A model generated the notes under the pieces. The model was not told where the DNA came from. It saw only the letters and a program-made list of their open reading frames with translations, and did no database searches. A stretch of DNA of 64,000 bases from Bimuria novae-zelandiae CBS 107.79 (taxonomy: Eukaryota; Ascomycota; Dothideomycetes; Pleosporales; Didymosphaeriaceae). Both the position numbers and the translations under genes were made by a program. The stretch spans positions 1,086,659-1,150,658 of the forward strand of contig ML976659.1 in assembly GCA_010015655.1 (NCBI GenBank). Reading direction: 5' to 3'. The stretch's first letter is position 1; each line of letters begins with the position of its first letter. Below, piece by piece: positions 11,490-22,454 of this stretch.

Positions 11490-11830
11490 TGATGACATCT
11501 GCACGGTTGCTGTCCACTCCGCCATTTAGCGCCAGAGGATGGTGTGCTGGATCTCAGACAGGCGCTAACTATAACACGTAGCTGGAAACGGATATCACTA
11601 CTTACGGTATAGAAAGGCGGGTCCCGCGGCTAACTAATCCTAGGGAACATAGCATAGCACTTGATACCTGAGACAATACGCAAGGTTGCAAACTCCACTT
11701 GTTTTCCCAGATTTACTAAATGCAGCTATAGGCTGGCTTTCGCCCAGTTATCAATGCTTATCAGACTTGATGGATTACATCATAAGCAAATCGTGACTGG
11801 GTTCAAGTGAAATTTACCACACTGTTAACC
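11490..11830. other. Intergenic interval right of the Tc1 element
   Basis: Normal base composition. It holds the 3' flank of the DUF3176 gene. No gene, RNA or repeat recognised. Confidence 0.5.
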
Positions 11831-14523
11831 TTATCGGAAATCCGTCTGAGGTGGCGTACGATGAGCTCTAAGAGACGATGGTGACAATGCGCTCGCGCCC
11901 GAAAACCGCCACCCTGTCCCAGGCAGCCACTTGAGTCTTGTTTGCTTCGCATTTGAGCGTGGCGTTCCCTTGTCCTTGACAGACGGAAGCTTCTTCCGCA
12001 TATCGTCGGGTAGGCCGTAAAGCAGTGTCGCAATGGCTGAAGTCTTCCACACGCCAACATCCTGCTCTAACGAGCTTCTAACAATTGTGGCTATCAAGAA
12101 AACGAAAGTCAAGCCGAGCAGACCGAGTGGTAGGGAGAGCCATTCCCATCGAACTATGACGACGCTTACTAGGTCAAGTGCTGGGCCCTGTACCATTTCG
12201 ATTGAGCCTTGTGCAGAGCGCACTATATCTGTCATGTCGACCGCGAGATTGTCTAGGTGGGACGTGATATTATCGTAGAGGAAAGGATTGTACGTTAAAA
12301 TACGTGATTGAAGGCCTTTGGTGATATATTGATTGTGTCGCAGTACAGCTGTAGCCAGATCGGTCGTGTTGGTAATCGTATAGGTCGACGGGAAGATATC
12401 ATCGAAGATTCCAAGAATGTTGACATGCGTAATATTGTCCAGCTCGTATTGATACCCGCTCCCCCCAACGATACGCCATCCTCGAAAACTTGGTAACTTT
12501 TCCACGGATCGGACCCAAGAGTTCTGTTGTAGGTGACGTCTGTCACATTCTCGGTATAAGCTCCGCTAAATAGCGTCACTTCCATGCCCTTGACACACCA
12601 GGATATTATACATTCGTGAGCGATAGGAGTTGAGTTCAGCCGTATTTGCTGCGTATCTTCACCTGATACAGTGACGATATGCGCTGGAGGGTTGCGGGTA
12701 TTGTTAAGTTTTGACGCATATCCAGAAAGTGTAGCTCTTGTAAAGAGGTCATATAGAGGCTGTGAGCGGGAAAGAAGGACTTGTCCGGTGTAATTCGTGA
12801 ATATGTCGGTGGTGTAGCCAGTCATTAAGAGAGGTTCATCGGCCTTAAGCCACCATCCGCATGCGGTGCCATTTGGATAAATCCAACCAGAACTGTCGGG
12901 AGCTACAGTTGGAGTCGAAATCCAATCAAGAGTAGAATGTCGGCAACGGAATTCAAGAAGTTCAGTATTCTTTACACATCGATTACAGACACTTAAGCTC
13001 TCGTACTGAGACCATGTGCACCTAGAGCTAGGGCAGGCTAGTGGAATGTTGGTCCCGATCCTATGGCTGTTTCCACTAGTTACCGGACGGGTGCCATTAT
13101 CGTAGAAGTAATGATATGTGAGGGCTGACATTGCTGTTCTTGCATGTAAGCATCCCCCTGCTGAAATGTGCGCCGATCTTACATTGGTCGGGTTCCCCAC
13201 CCGCTTGTCCATCGATCATACGTTGTCCTGCCGCATATATATTATATGTGGTGGCACGTGGTATAAAGGCGTTTGTTGACTGAACACGCCATTGCTCGGG
13301 AAACCTAACGACTTGCTGAAAGAAGGGATCCATGGCAAGCGCGAAAAGTGTCACTGCTGCGCCCTAAATAAAGAACCAGAAAGTTAGCATATTTACAAAT
13401 AAAGTGTTTACGGTGGTGTATACTCGTCCGTCTAGAAAAGGTCGGTTGTACGAGACACTGCTCATGCGGCATTTCGCTTACCGCCAATTTTGAGGAGAAG
13501 TATTCACCTTGTAGTTGAGAGTGTCTTACAAGCGCTGCTAACGACCTTCCGCGCGTACGCACTAACAGAATAAAAAAACCCCATGGACCACGACTCGCGT
13601 TATCGAACAGCTTTACAAAGTTAGTCTTTCCCTTTAAGAGCAGAAGATAAGGTTTCAAACCTCAAAGTCCCACATCTTCTTAGACTTTTCTGGTCTGCCC
13701 TTCGCCTTGAACCAATTCCATTTTAGCTGTCCAAGTGCCTCGGAAACAGGGAGAAGTAGAGCTGCCGAGGCAACTTTTGCTAGGACTGAAATATAAGCGT
13801 TAATTGTTAATCCAAAGGGCCAATGCGGCAAGGGTTGGCGTTGGTAAACAAACAAAACAATTACAATCCCGGTCATAAAAAGTGCACTCACTATCCAGCT
13901 GATAATCTCTATTAACCACCTCTTGATTACGTTTCGAGATTCATTGTACTTCCACAGCCTCTGCTCGATTCTCTGTGCAAGGTTGGATGCAGGAAATAGA
14001 CCTTCGGATGTGTTCTTCGTGGTTTGTACACTCTCGGCTTTTTCGGCGGTTCCAGGCGTTATGGGGCTCATGTCAGGCTTGAAAGGAGCATCAGGTATAC
14101 CAAGGCCTATTCTTCCTGAACCGTTGTGGTGACCTCTTGCCCGAAATATAAAGGAGATGTAGGAGAAAAGGCATTTCGACGAAACCGCACGCATGTTCTC
14201 TCCTTTTCGTAAGGTTGAAATGACCGTGCAGGACGAGGTGGTGGGATAGGCCGGGACCGGTGACCGGATGTCTCCAGGTTCAGGGCTGGAACGGCCAGTC
14301 TACTCGGTAAGGGAATTTGGGGAATGGTTGTGTTATAGGGCGGTGGAGCGGGGGTTACTGAAATACAATGGATGGGCTGGTCCTTTGAGCTAGCTAAACA
14401 TTTGGGACAGATGTCTTCAGGAGTCTCCTCAGCCTCTGGGGCAGTCCGAGCATGGGTAGTGTCGAGGTAGATGGGAATGTCCGCGTTGGTGAAAGAGATA
14501 GGGGAGACGGGAAAGTTCGACAT
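11831..14523 (-). CDS. DUF3176 family membrane protein, multi-exon, with a probable frameshift
   Basis: Five exons can be followed. Exon 1 runs from ATG 14523 and is proline-rich and low-complexity. Exon 2 ends at 13661, exon 3 is 13610-13482, exon 4 is 13363-13183, and exon 5 runs from 13133. The introns at 13611-13660, 13364-13481 and 13134-13182 have GT...AG ends and keep phase (GTAAGC and GTAAGA donors; branch-like CTAAC in the first two). The exon 1/2 junction near 14110-14150 is unresolved. The N-terminal half has the DUF3176 core: two membrane segments around ISWIVSALFMTGIVIVLFVY and ISVLAKVASAALLLPVSEAL, then QLKWNWF and GPWG. A long lumenal or extracellular region with many N-x-S/T sites follows, then a third membrane segment (WLSLPLGLLGLTFVFLIATI) and a VWKTSAIATLLYGL tail. 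The last exon needs a frame change at a six-C run, 12461-12466. The family's function is unknown. Confidence 0.82.
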
Positions 14524-15983
14524 TTCGCTTGAAAGGGAGACCGGCTCCGACAGGTCTATGGTAAGGCGAAGTACACTCAAAAAGAATTGAATAATGTGAC
14601 TGTGTCGATAGACAAGTTGGGGGCGCCGTTCGATGCGGTGTTCCCAAGGAGAGGCGGCAAGGCTCGATACAAATGGATTCGCATCTGCTCTTATCAAATG
14701 AGGCTCAAGTTGGATCTAGGAATATGCTCGCCACTATGAATAGATTATACCAAACCGCATTTAGGTAGGCGCTTGAAGATCATGATGCGGCAAGCGGTCA
14801 TTCTCAACGGCCACCGATCAGTGTAGGGCATGCGCGCGGTAGCGCCAGAATCAAAGACCCGGCAGGGTTGGTGGCTTCCCGCTTAATAGCGATCGAAACA
14901 AAGATATGCGGGAGCTGTGGCAGGAGGTGTGGTTAGAACGCTCATATGCACGCTGTGGCACAGTGTCAGGCGCAGGGGCCATCTACATTAGGTTAGTTCC
15001 AACACCGATTAGCCGCCGCCTTAAAGACGCGAGAAGCATCAATGCTGTACTCTCCAACGGCTGGGCGCGAGATGAAGGCGGCACAGTTGTTTAAGAGGGA
15101 TGGAGTGATGAGTCAAGGCGGCATCTCTTGACTGCCTGAGGAATGAGTGGTGCCGCCTGCATCAACCTGGTAAGCAATGTCACACTCATGCATAGCCGTA
15201 CAGACTCGAAACCTCAGGTAGGCGCGTATGGGAGTAATGCATAAGTTTGCTACCAAACACATGGTCGCTATTGCACGCGCTTAAGGTTTCACGTGTTCCA
15301 CCACTCATCCCCCAACGCGACTCGCAGACCATCATCAAACCCCCCTAGCCTCAAAACATTTCAGAATCCACCTGGAATTGGTTGAACCGGTGAGGAGCTG
15401 CCGCGAGCACGTGTTAGCATATACCGTCGTCTAAAGGCCGCGCCACAGGGGCAAGAGCGGTACCATGCTCTTCATCCATGTCTCCAGCGAGTCTCTGCAA
15501 CACCACCCCTATGAAGCCACCCCAGAACCCCTCATTCCCTTCATCCCCCCCATACCTAATCACATTCCGCCAAAGTCTCAGCGCCCGAAAGATGCCGCTC
15601 ACGCTCCTCGTCTCGCAGAGACCTAACGAATGAGAACGTAAAGAGCCTAAGTATCTATTCTGAGAGTATCTAAGCGGTGCGGCCGTTGTTGGTGTTGTTG
15701 TGATAGAAAGTGCTGCTGGTGTTCCGCCACGGCGGTTGTTCCGTTACGATTAGACGCACGTTACTGAATTAATGAACACGAAAGCTTACTTCATGCTACG
15801 TAGAACACGCATCCTCAGATCCCCCTAACCCCGTAAGGACACGCCACGATCATGTGACAAAATTGCTCTCCCAGGCGAGTGGCAAATACATGATTCCTGG
15901 AATACCCGGGTGCGCGAGTGCACCCCTTCGTTTCGCAAAAATTGGAAGGTAGCTGTGTATATAGGTATTGTATATAGTCTGAT
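14524..15983. other. Intergenic region, 1.5 kb
   Basis: GC-normal, not RIP-mutated. It probably holds the promoter of the DUF3176 gene (right of 14523) and the 3' end of the small membrane-protein gene. Only short open frames without family resemblance are present. No tRNA or repeat seen. Confidence 0.5.
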
Positions 15984-16561
15984 CTAAGCTCCCAGGTCCT
16001 GTGGTTCACTCTCTTTTACAGCTATCTCCTTCAAAGCTTTGGACCTTGAGCGAGCCATCAGAAAAGAAGCAATAATAAGAAGAACCACAAGTAGAACAAT
16101 GACGACGATCCAGACAGGCCCGTGTGCACTTTTGCCACTCTGACGCCCCCTGGCAGCAATAGATCTTCGGTTCAGCTCCTTGAGTTTATTCTTCGCGGCT
16201 TGTGAGAACATATCCCAAAAGCTGATAGGTATCAAGCAAGGTACTGGTGGATCGCCACACAGATGTTGGTCATTCACGCCCAGAGGGTCTTCGGCGCCAT
16301 TAAATCGCTTCAAACGATTAGTAGTCTGTAGTACTCGGGTTTTGAGCTCCGTACAGTAGGTCCAAACATTTTCCTTTAGAAGTGGAATAGCCAATAGCTA
16401 AATCGTCGTAATCGCGCTTGGAATCTTTGCGACTCACTACGGCTCTCTTGGTAAGACGGAGGGGATAAGGAACTTTGGCTAGGTGACGTGCCGTAAGTTG
16501 GTGGCAGGTCAAGTGCGTCGAGCTTAGGCTGCCTGTACTTAAATATAACGATACAACGCAT
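15984..16561 (-). CDS. Small single-pass membrane protein with two PPxY motifs (hypothetical, probably two exons)
   Basis: I do not recognise a family. The C-terminal part (15984 to ~16400) is continuous for ~136 codons and ends with a strong membrane segment, VWIVVIVLLVVLLIIASFLM, followed by a short basic then acidic tail; there is no signal peptide, so a tail-anchor-like topology is likely. The upstream part (16561 to ~16425) is in another frame and contains PPTY and PPSY. A putative intron lies about 16400-16440 (donor GTGAGT or GTAGTG, acceptor TTTAG), but phase does not close neatly, so the exon join is uncertain. In yeasts, membrane proteins with PPxY motifs recruit Rsp5/Nedd4 ubiquitin ligases; applying that here is inference. 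Confidence 0.5.
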
Positions 16562-16914
16562 CTGGGATTTACATTTGGCGACCTGTGGAGTTTATTGGTA
16601 ATATATACCGAAAGGAAAATACAAGTGTCGCGTTGCCCGTCTACGGTGATGCACGGGAACCGGATACCGTTTTCGGGATGTTACCTCGCAAGCCGCATAC
16701 TGCGCACCATTGTCAGCGTCTAGTTTTCGGTTTTCAATTTCCAGCGCGCTATTTTTGCCTTCTAAGTAATGTACCCGCTCACGCATTCTATCGAGACACG
16801 CGGATGATCACCGTCTTCTGTTGTCGGTTTCCAGTCACAAATTCGAGCGCAAGTGTAGGAAAAGGATATAGATGCGTCATGTTCGTTGCTGAATTTCGCA
16901 GCTAACTTCTCACA
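16562..16914. other. Unassigned interval between divergent genes
   Basis: A short minus-strand stretch near 16700-16786 has a heptad-like ERVHYLEGKNSALEIENRK and could be an extra 5' exon of the neighbouring minus-strand gene. No splice structure supports this. Otherwise nothing recognised. Confidence 0.3.
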
Positions 16915-17057
16915 ATGATCAATCCGGATGTGCTCGCGCCCTTTGATCCTAGCTTGTTCCCTTCTCGCACTGCTCACGAGTTTCAGCCATATAAACCTCA
17001 ACTTGTCGAGCGGGACTTAGAAAATCTTTTCGATTTTATCTGGAGACACGATCCATA

Positions 17058-17174
17058 TGTTACGGTACGATTCCATCAGGTTCTATGCCAAGACTCTTGG
17101 GTGGATCCAGAGTGTATATATATGTAGGATACTTCTACTGTAGAGGAATGAACGCAGCTCTTCCCTTCCTCACA
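17058..17174 (+). repeat. 5' LTR of copia 2
   Basis: 117 bp, identical by eye to 22338-22454. Short for a copia LTR. It contains a TATATATATG stretch near its middle. Confidence 0.95.
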
Positions 17175-17439
17175 GTTATGAGCCTGGAAGCCTTTAATAA
17201 TCGCTACGTTTATAGGGTATTGTACTAGGGTCTATCTTTGCAGACCTAGTTAGTTGTTACGTCGTTAAGTTAGGACCTCGTTGTCACTAGACAATTAGTT
17301 AAAAAACGTGAATTGTCTAGGATTAGCGCTAGTTAGGACCTTGTTGTTAAAGAATTAACGTTGTACAGAATATAGACGCCGCATAGAATACGGACGCCGC
17401 ATCTTATAAGGATAGCAACTAAATTAGACCTGCTAATTA

Positions 17440-20400
17440 CGAAAGAGACCGTTATACTTAACAAACTAGAAGATTAGTTAAAATAGATATTCCTTAGAAA
17501 GGACTACGCAGTCAGGAACTATATCTAGGAATACGTCAATCTATTGCTAAGCTACGAAGAAGTCTCTAAGTTAGAGATAAAGAAGCCTAAAAGGCTTAAG
17601 CTAAAAGAATTTTATAAGCCAAGAACTACAAGAGGTGGTAACGTAAGTGGCGAAGCAGGGAGCGCAAGGGGCACAGGGGGTGGCGCAGCAGGCGATTAAG
17701 ATGCCGAAGAAGTCACCATCCTGGACCTCACAGATCAGGAACTGAGAAGATACGAGCTTTGGCAAAAGGACTATCAAAGTGCACTAGCCGAATGGCGGCA
17801 GAAAGAGAAGGCTCTTAGAAACTTTACAGAGTAGATTAATAAAACAATTGCATCGCGACATATTTATCTAATCGCTAACTACTCGAGCATATATAAGCGA
17901 CTAAAAACTCTAATAAAGCACCTCTATCTTAGCTAGGGTAAGCGTAATGCTTAACTCCGAGTACGTTATTAGGCACTTAAGAATTAACTATAAAAGGCAA
18001 ACCTTAACACCTAGTTTTAGGACTAGATAGAGACAACGCGTCTTATAACCTAAGCGGGCATGCTAGAGGTCTATGGCAATCGAGCGCAAGAAGACTTTAT
18101 CTTATTAATTAGAGGTCTAGACGATAGCTAGGCATTAAGTTAGCTATTAGCGCTTATTATAGCAGAATAGACTAGTAAAGACTTTATTAGTATTTTTAAT
18201 CTAGTGGCTGATTTTACTTCGTACTATCGACAGACTCGACTAATTGCATCAGGACTAGGTACATTTGCTACTCTAGGTATTGCTCTACTAGCCGATCAGC
18301 TAGCTAATCAGTCAAAGGATTAGAAGAATAAGCGTTAGAAGAAGACACTAACCTGCCTATGTGGCAAGAAGCATAGATTCGACAGTTGCTACTACGTTAA
18401 TACGGCTTTACGACCTGCTAATTGGCGGCCAAATAAAGACGTCGAGAAGAAGTTCTAGAAGCTTTAAGCTAATTAGTTACCTATAGCAAAGGTTCTTTAA
18501 AAAATAGAGAACAGGCTAGCTAAAAGCAATACTAGGACGCCTACTAAGTTAGGAAAAGTTACTACTTTCGATGATGGCTAGTAGCCAGCTATAATGCCTT
18601 AGTGTGGTGCACTTTAGGTCGCTGCTACTAACAAGCTAATGCTTTGGCCTCTACTACTAAATAGATGGATTCTTGATCCTGGCTTAAATACGCATGTTAC
18701 TAATACCAAGGCATATGGCTGGAAGAAGATCTCTAATACTAAGCTAGAAGAAAGCGCGTACGCTAGTGGCTAATTAATACTTATTTAGGAATAGGGAGAA
18801 GTCCTGCTTAAGATTAATACACCTTTTAGAGTTAAGATAATTTAACTAACGTACGTTGTATACATACCTAAGTTCTTTACGAGTATTATTAGCCTATCTT
18901 GATGTAGAAGCCTAGGTATTAAATTTAACTCTAGCTAAAACTGCCTATACTAAAAGAAGCTATCAAATATAATATGCTAGCTTAAATATAATAGTAGTTA
19001 CTAGTTAATAGACTCGGATTGCAACGACTGACCGCCATTAGAACTCTATGCAACTTAGTACCGACCTAGGCCATCCTACTTTAGCAGGAAGCCAATGAGC
19101 GTGAGTGCGATGGAAGCTCATAGAGTGTTTGGTCATGCGAGCCAGAAGGCGATCGCTCATTTATTAGAGAACGTCGATAGAATACAGCTCAGCGAGCAGC
19201 CAGAGCATGCGCCGTTGTGGACAGACTGTAAGGTCTGTACAGAGACGAAGCTACATAAGTTAATAAGCAGGAGAGCTCCACGAGAGCCAGCAGAACGTCT
19301 ATTCTATTAACTAAGAATAGACCTTATACAGCTAAGGGAGCGCACCGAGCGTTGCTATAATAGAGATTTATAGCTATTCCACGCCGTGGACTAGTATAGC
19401 AAGTGGCACGAAGCTTGTTACCTACCTAATAAAAGCTTAATAACGCTTTAACAAGTAGCTTAGAGATTGCTAGCTAAACTACAACGTTAATTCCGCGCGT
19501 ATATAGCTATTATAAGACTTAATAGCGAACAAGGCTATTCTAAGCTACTTAGTGTCTTTAAGGATCTAGAGATCGTCGTTAAACCGCGTGTAGAGTATAC
19601 AGAAGAGCAGAATAGTTTAACAGAGAAAGCTAGCTATTTAATTATTATCCGTGCAAGAGCTATCAGGCTTAAAGCAGATTTACTAAAGGAGCTATTAAAT
19701 AAATACGTTATAGCAACTATCTATCTGCTTAATCGCACACCTACTAAATCGCTTAACTAGAAAACACCTTATTAGATTATTAGAGGTGTAAAGCTATTAG
19801 TAGCTTATCTTAGTATTATAGGAGCACGAGCGTACGTCCTTAATTAGCAAGTAAAGCGCAAAGAGAAGCTAGAATCTCGTGCTTTAATAGGACACCTAGT
19901 TAGATACGATTCGACGAACATTTATCGCATTTGGATGCCAACACTAGGCAGAGTTATCAGGACTAGAGATGTGGTCCTAATGCCCTTAAAGCTATACACT
20001 ACTAACGAGGTATATGCTGAGAAGGAGACGCTACGCAGAGCAGTAATAGTACTGGATATTAAGAAGTTGGATGAGCTAGAGGATCTAGAAATCGATCAGC
20101 CGCTTAACACGACTTGGAATAATACACGAATAAACACTTTAGAAGACGAGGACAGTACTAAAGCGCAGCTTCTAAGTAAACTAATACGCTAGTAGCAGAT
20201 AATAAAGGTAGTAGAAGCCGAGTTAAGTAAGTAGCGCAGACTTTTAACACTAAAAGAAACGCTAGAGCCTAGTGCTACATTTAGAAATTAGCAGTCTGTT
20301 TAGACAGTAGATAACAAAGTTAAGCTTCCTCGTGGCTAGCAATCGCTAGCAGAAGGAGATAAAACACTAGATTAACATTTAAATAACGCGCGCAGACGAG

Positions 20401-22241
20401 ACGAGATTAGCAGCAATATTAACGCTAGCTATATTATATCTGGCAAAAGGCGCAGAAACAGCAAGACACCCAGAGACTACTTCGCTACATTTGCTACGGC
20501 TGTCAACCCATCCGCGCCAGAGAAGTTACTCAGTGAGCTTCCTAGAACTAGGCTACATCGCGATCAGCTGTCGCCTCCACCGAAGCGATGGAAGGATCTA
20601 GAGAAGCACCCATTTGGCGCAGAGTTTCGTGTAGCTGCAAGTGCTGAGCTCGACAGTTACAAAAGTAAGGGGTGTTTTAGCAGGACTATAGCTACTCAGG
20701 CGACTGTGCAAGGCGAAGTGCTACTACTTATATAGGTATTTACGTACAAGTTTGATTAGGATGGCTACCTTTACAAGTTCAAGGCGCGACTAGTAGTCAG
20801 AGGGGACCTATAGGAAGACTGGGGAGACACCTACGCAGCAACGCTGGTAGCACGCGTTTTCTGCTTCCTAATTACTCTATCGGCTGCCTTTGGGCTACTT
20901 GCCTATTAGTATAATGTTCTGAATGCCTTCCTGAATGCTTACCTTAATCGTCTGATCTATGTACGCACGCCTGACGGATTTATAAATTAACTTAGTAAGC
21001 TACTAGAGCTTAAGCGCGCACTCTATAGCCTACGCGATGCTCTACTTCTCTAGTATAAGTACTTAAAAAGTACTCTAGTTAAGCTAGGACTAAAGCTAGT
21101 TAAGGAAGTACCCTGCTTATTTACTAGCAAGAGCCTAATTGTCTTCTTCTATGTTAACGATATTGTGGTTCTAGTACACCCAGACAACCTAAAGCATTAT
21201 AGTCAGTTTAAACGAAGGCTGCGAGCTACGTACGAGGTATAATGTTTAGAAGAACTAAGGTGGTTCCTAGGTATACGGATTGTGAGGGATTAGTTAAAAG
21301 GGAAAATCTGGCTGATTTAGGATTCCTTTATTGACAAGATTGTAACAAAGTTTAACCTTGTATAGACTTACAAGGCGTACCCAGCCGTGCCGCTAGTGGA
21401 GAATTATCTAGCTCCAAGCACTGAGGAACCGAATTCTCAACGTACCCACACTTATTAGTAACTAGTAGGCTCACTAGCCTACATCTTGACGTTTACACGG
21501 CCTGATGTCGCTCGCGCACACTCAGTACTGGCACGTCACCTGCAGAATCCAGGGCAGAAGCATTTGAACGCTGCCAAGCATGTATGGCGATATCTAGTTG
21601 GCACAAAGCATCTAGCTATCGGAGCCTCACGGCTAGGTACAGAGAACACGACATATCTCTGTGAGACGCCTGAGGACGATCCTAGAGCGGGAACAGAACC
21701 ACTGTTCTATGGAGCCTCTGACGCAGCATATACTGACGATCCTGATACGCGTCGAAGCTCACAAGGCTACTTGTTTAAGCTATATAGACTGCTAATTAAC
21801 TGGAAATTGACCTTACAGCGCTCAGTCACGAAATTAACTACTAAGGCTGAGTTGCTCGCTCTGTCCACTACTAGCAGCGAGATAGAATGGTGGAACAAGA
21901 TATTTAACTACGTACGCTTTTAGCCAGAGATCTTACCTACCTTATACTATAATAATTAGCAGACTGTAGGGATTGTCAACAAGGCTAAGGATAGGCTTTA
22001 TACAAAGCTGAGACATGTCGACACACATCAGATGTGGCTACGACAGGAAGTAGATGCTGGGAAGCTGCAGATTGAATAGAAGCCTACAAATCAGATGCCT
22101 GCGGACGGTCTTACAAAGACACTAGTTCGACAGAAACACAACAACTTTGTTAAACAGCTAGGCCTCACAGATATCACAGAGCAGCTAAAGGGACCATCTA
22201 CTAGCGACGATGTACCAGAGCCTAATGACTTTTCTACCTAG
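17440..22241 (+). pseudogene. Copia 2 gag-pol polyprotein, degraded in patches
   Basis: Order on the plus strand: gag; zinc knuckle CLCGKKHRFDSC (~18355); protease region near 18670; GAG-pre-integrase HHCC domain, open at 19095-19310 (His...His then CKVC); integrase (~19320-19700); reverse transcriptase with FYVNDIVVL at ~21150 (YVDD with Asp changed to Asn); RNase H, open at 21486-21923 (TRPDVARAHSVLARH, and TKAELLALS for the active-site Glu region). Stops are dense in some 200-400 bp stretches and absent in others. Confidence 0.88.
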
Positions 22242-22337
22242 TATTAAAAAGAAGATCGGGGGGTGCGACTATATAGGGAGACTTAGATTAATATCTCAAA
22301 GAAGTTAGCTTTGTTGTCCACTGCAGCTAGGGGTGTG

Positions 22338-22454
22338 TGTTACGGTACGATTCCATCAGGTTCTATGCCAAGACTCTTGGGTGGATCCAGAGTGTATATA
22401 TATGTAGGATACTTCTACTGTAGAGGAATGAACGCAGCTCTTCCCTTCCTCACA
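22338..22454 (+). repeat. 3' LTR of copia 2
   Basis: 117 bp, identical by eye to 17058-17174, followed by the target duplication CCATA. Confidence 0.95.

Larger units (their letters stand above)
17058..22454 (+). mobile_element. Ty1/copia LTR retrotransposon 2, inserted in the DUF3435 gene
   Basis: Two 117 bp LTRs (17058-17174 and 22338-22454), TGTTACGG...CTCACA, look identical base for base. A perfect 5 bp target duplication CCATA lies at 17053-17057 and 22455-22459. Directly inside the left LTR is GTTATGAGCCTGG, a likely primer-binding site; before the right LTR is a purine-rich AGCTAGGGGTG. Length 5397 bp, coding on the plus strand. The interior is RIP-mutated in patches while the LTRs are clean. 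Confidence 0.96.

Noticed and set aside
16592..16786. bZIP-type leucine zipper gene on the minus strand
   Set aside because: Only one short heptad-like stretch, no basic region in the correct register and no splice support.
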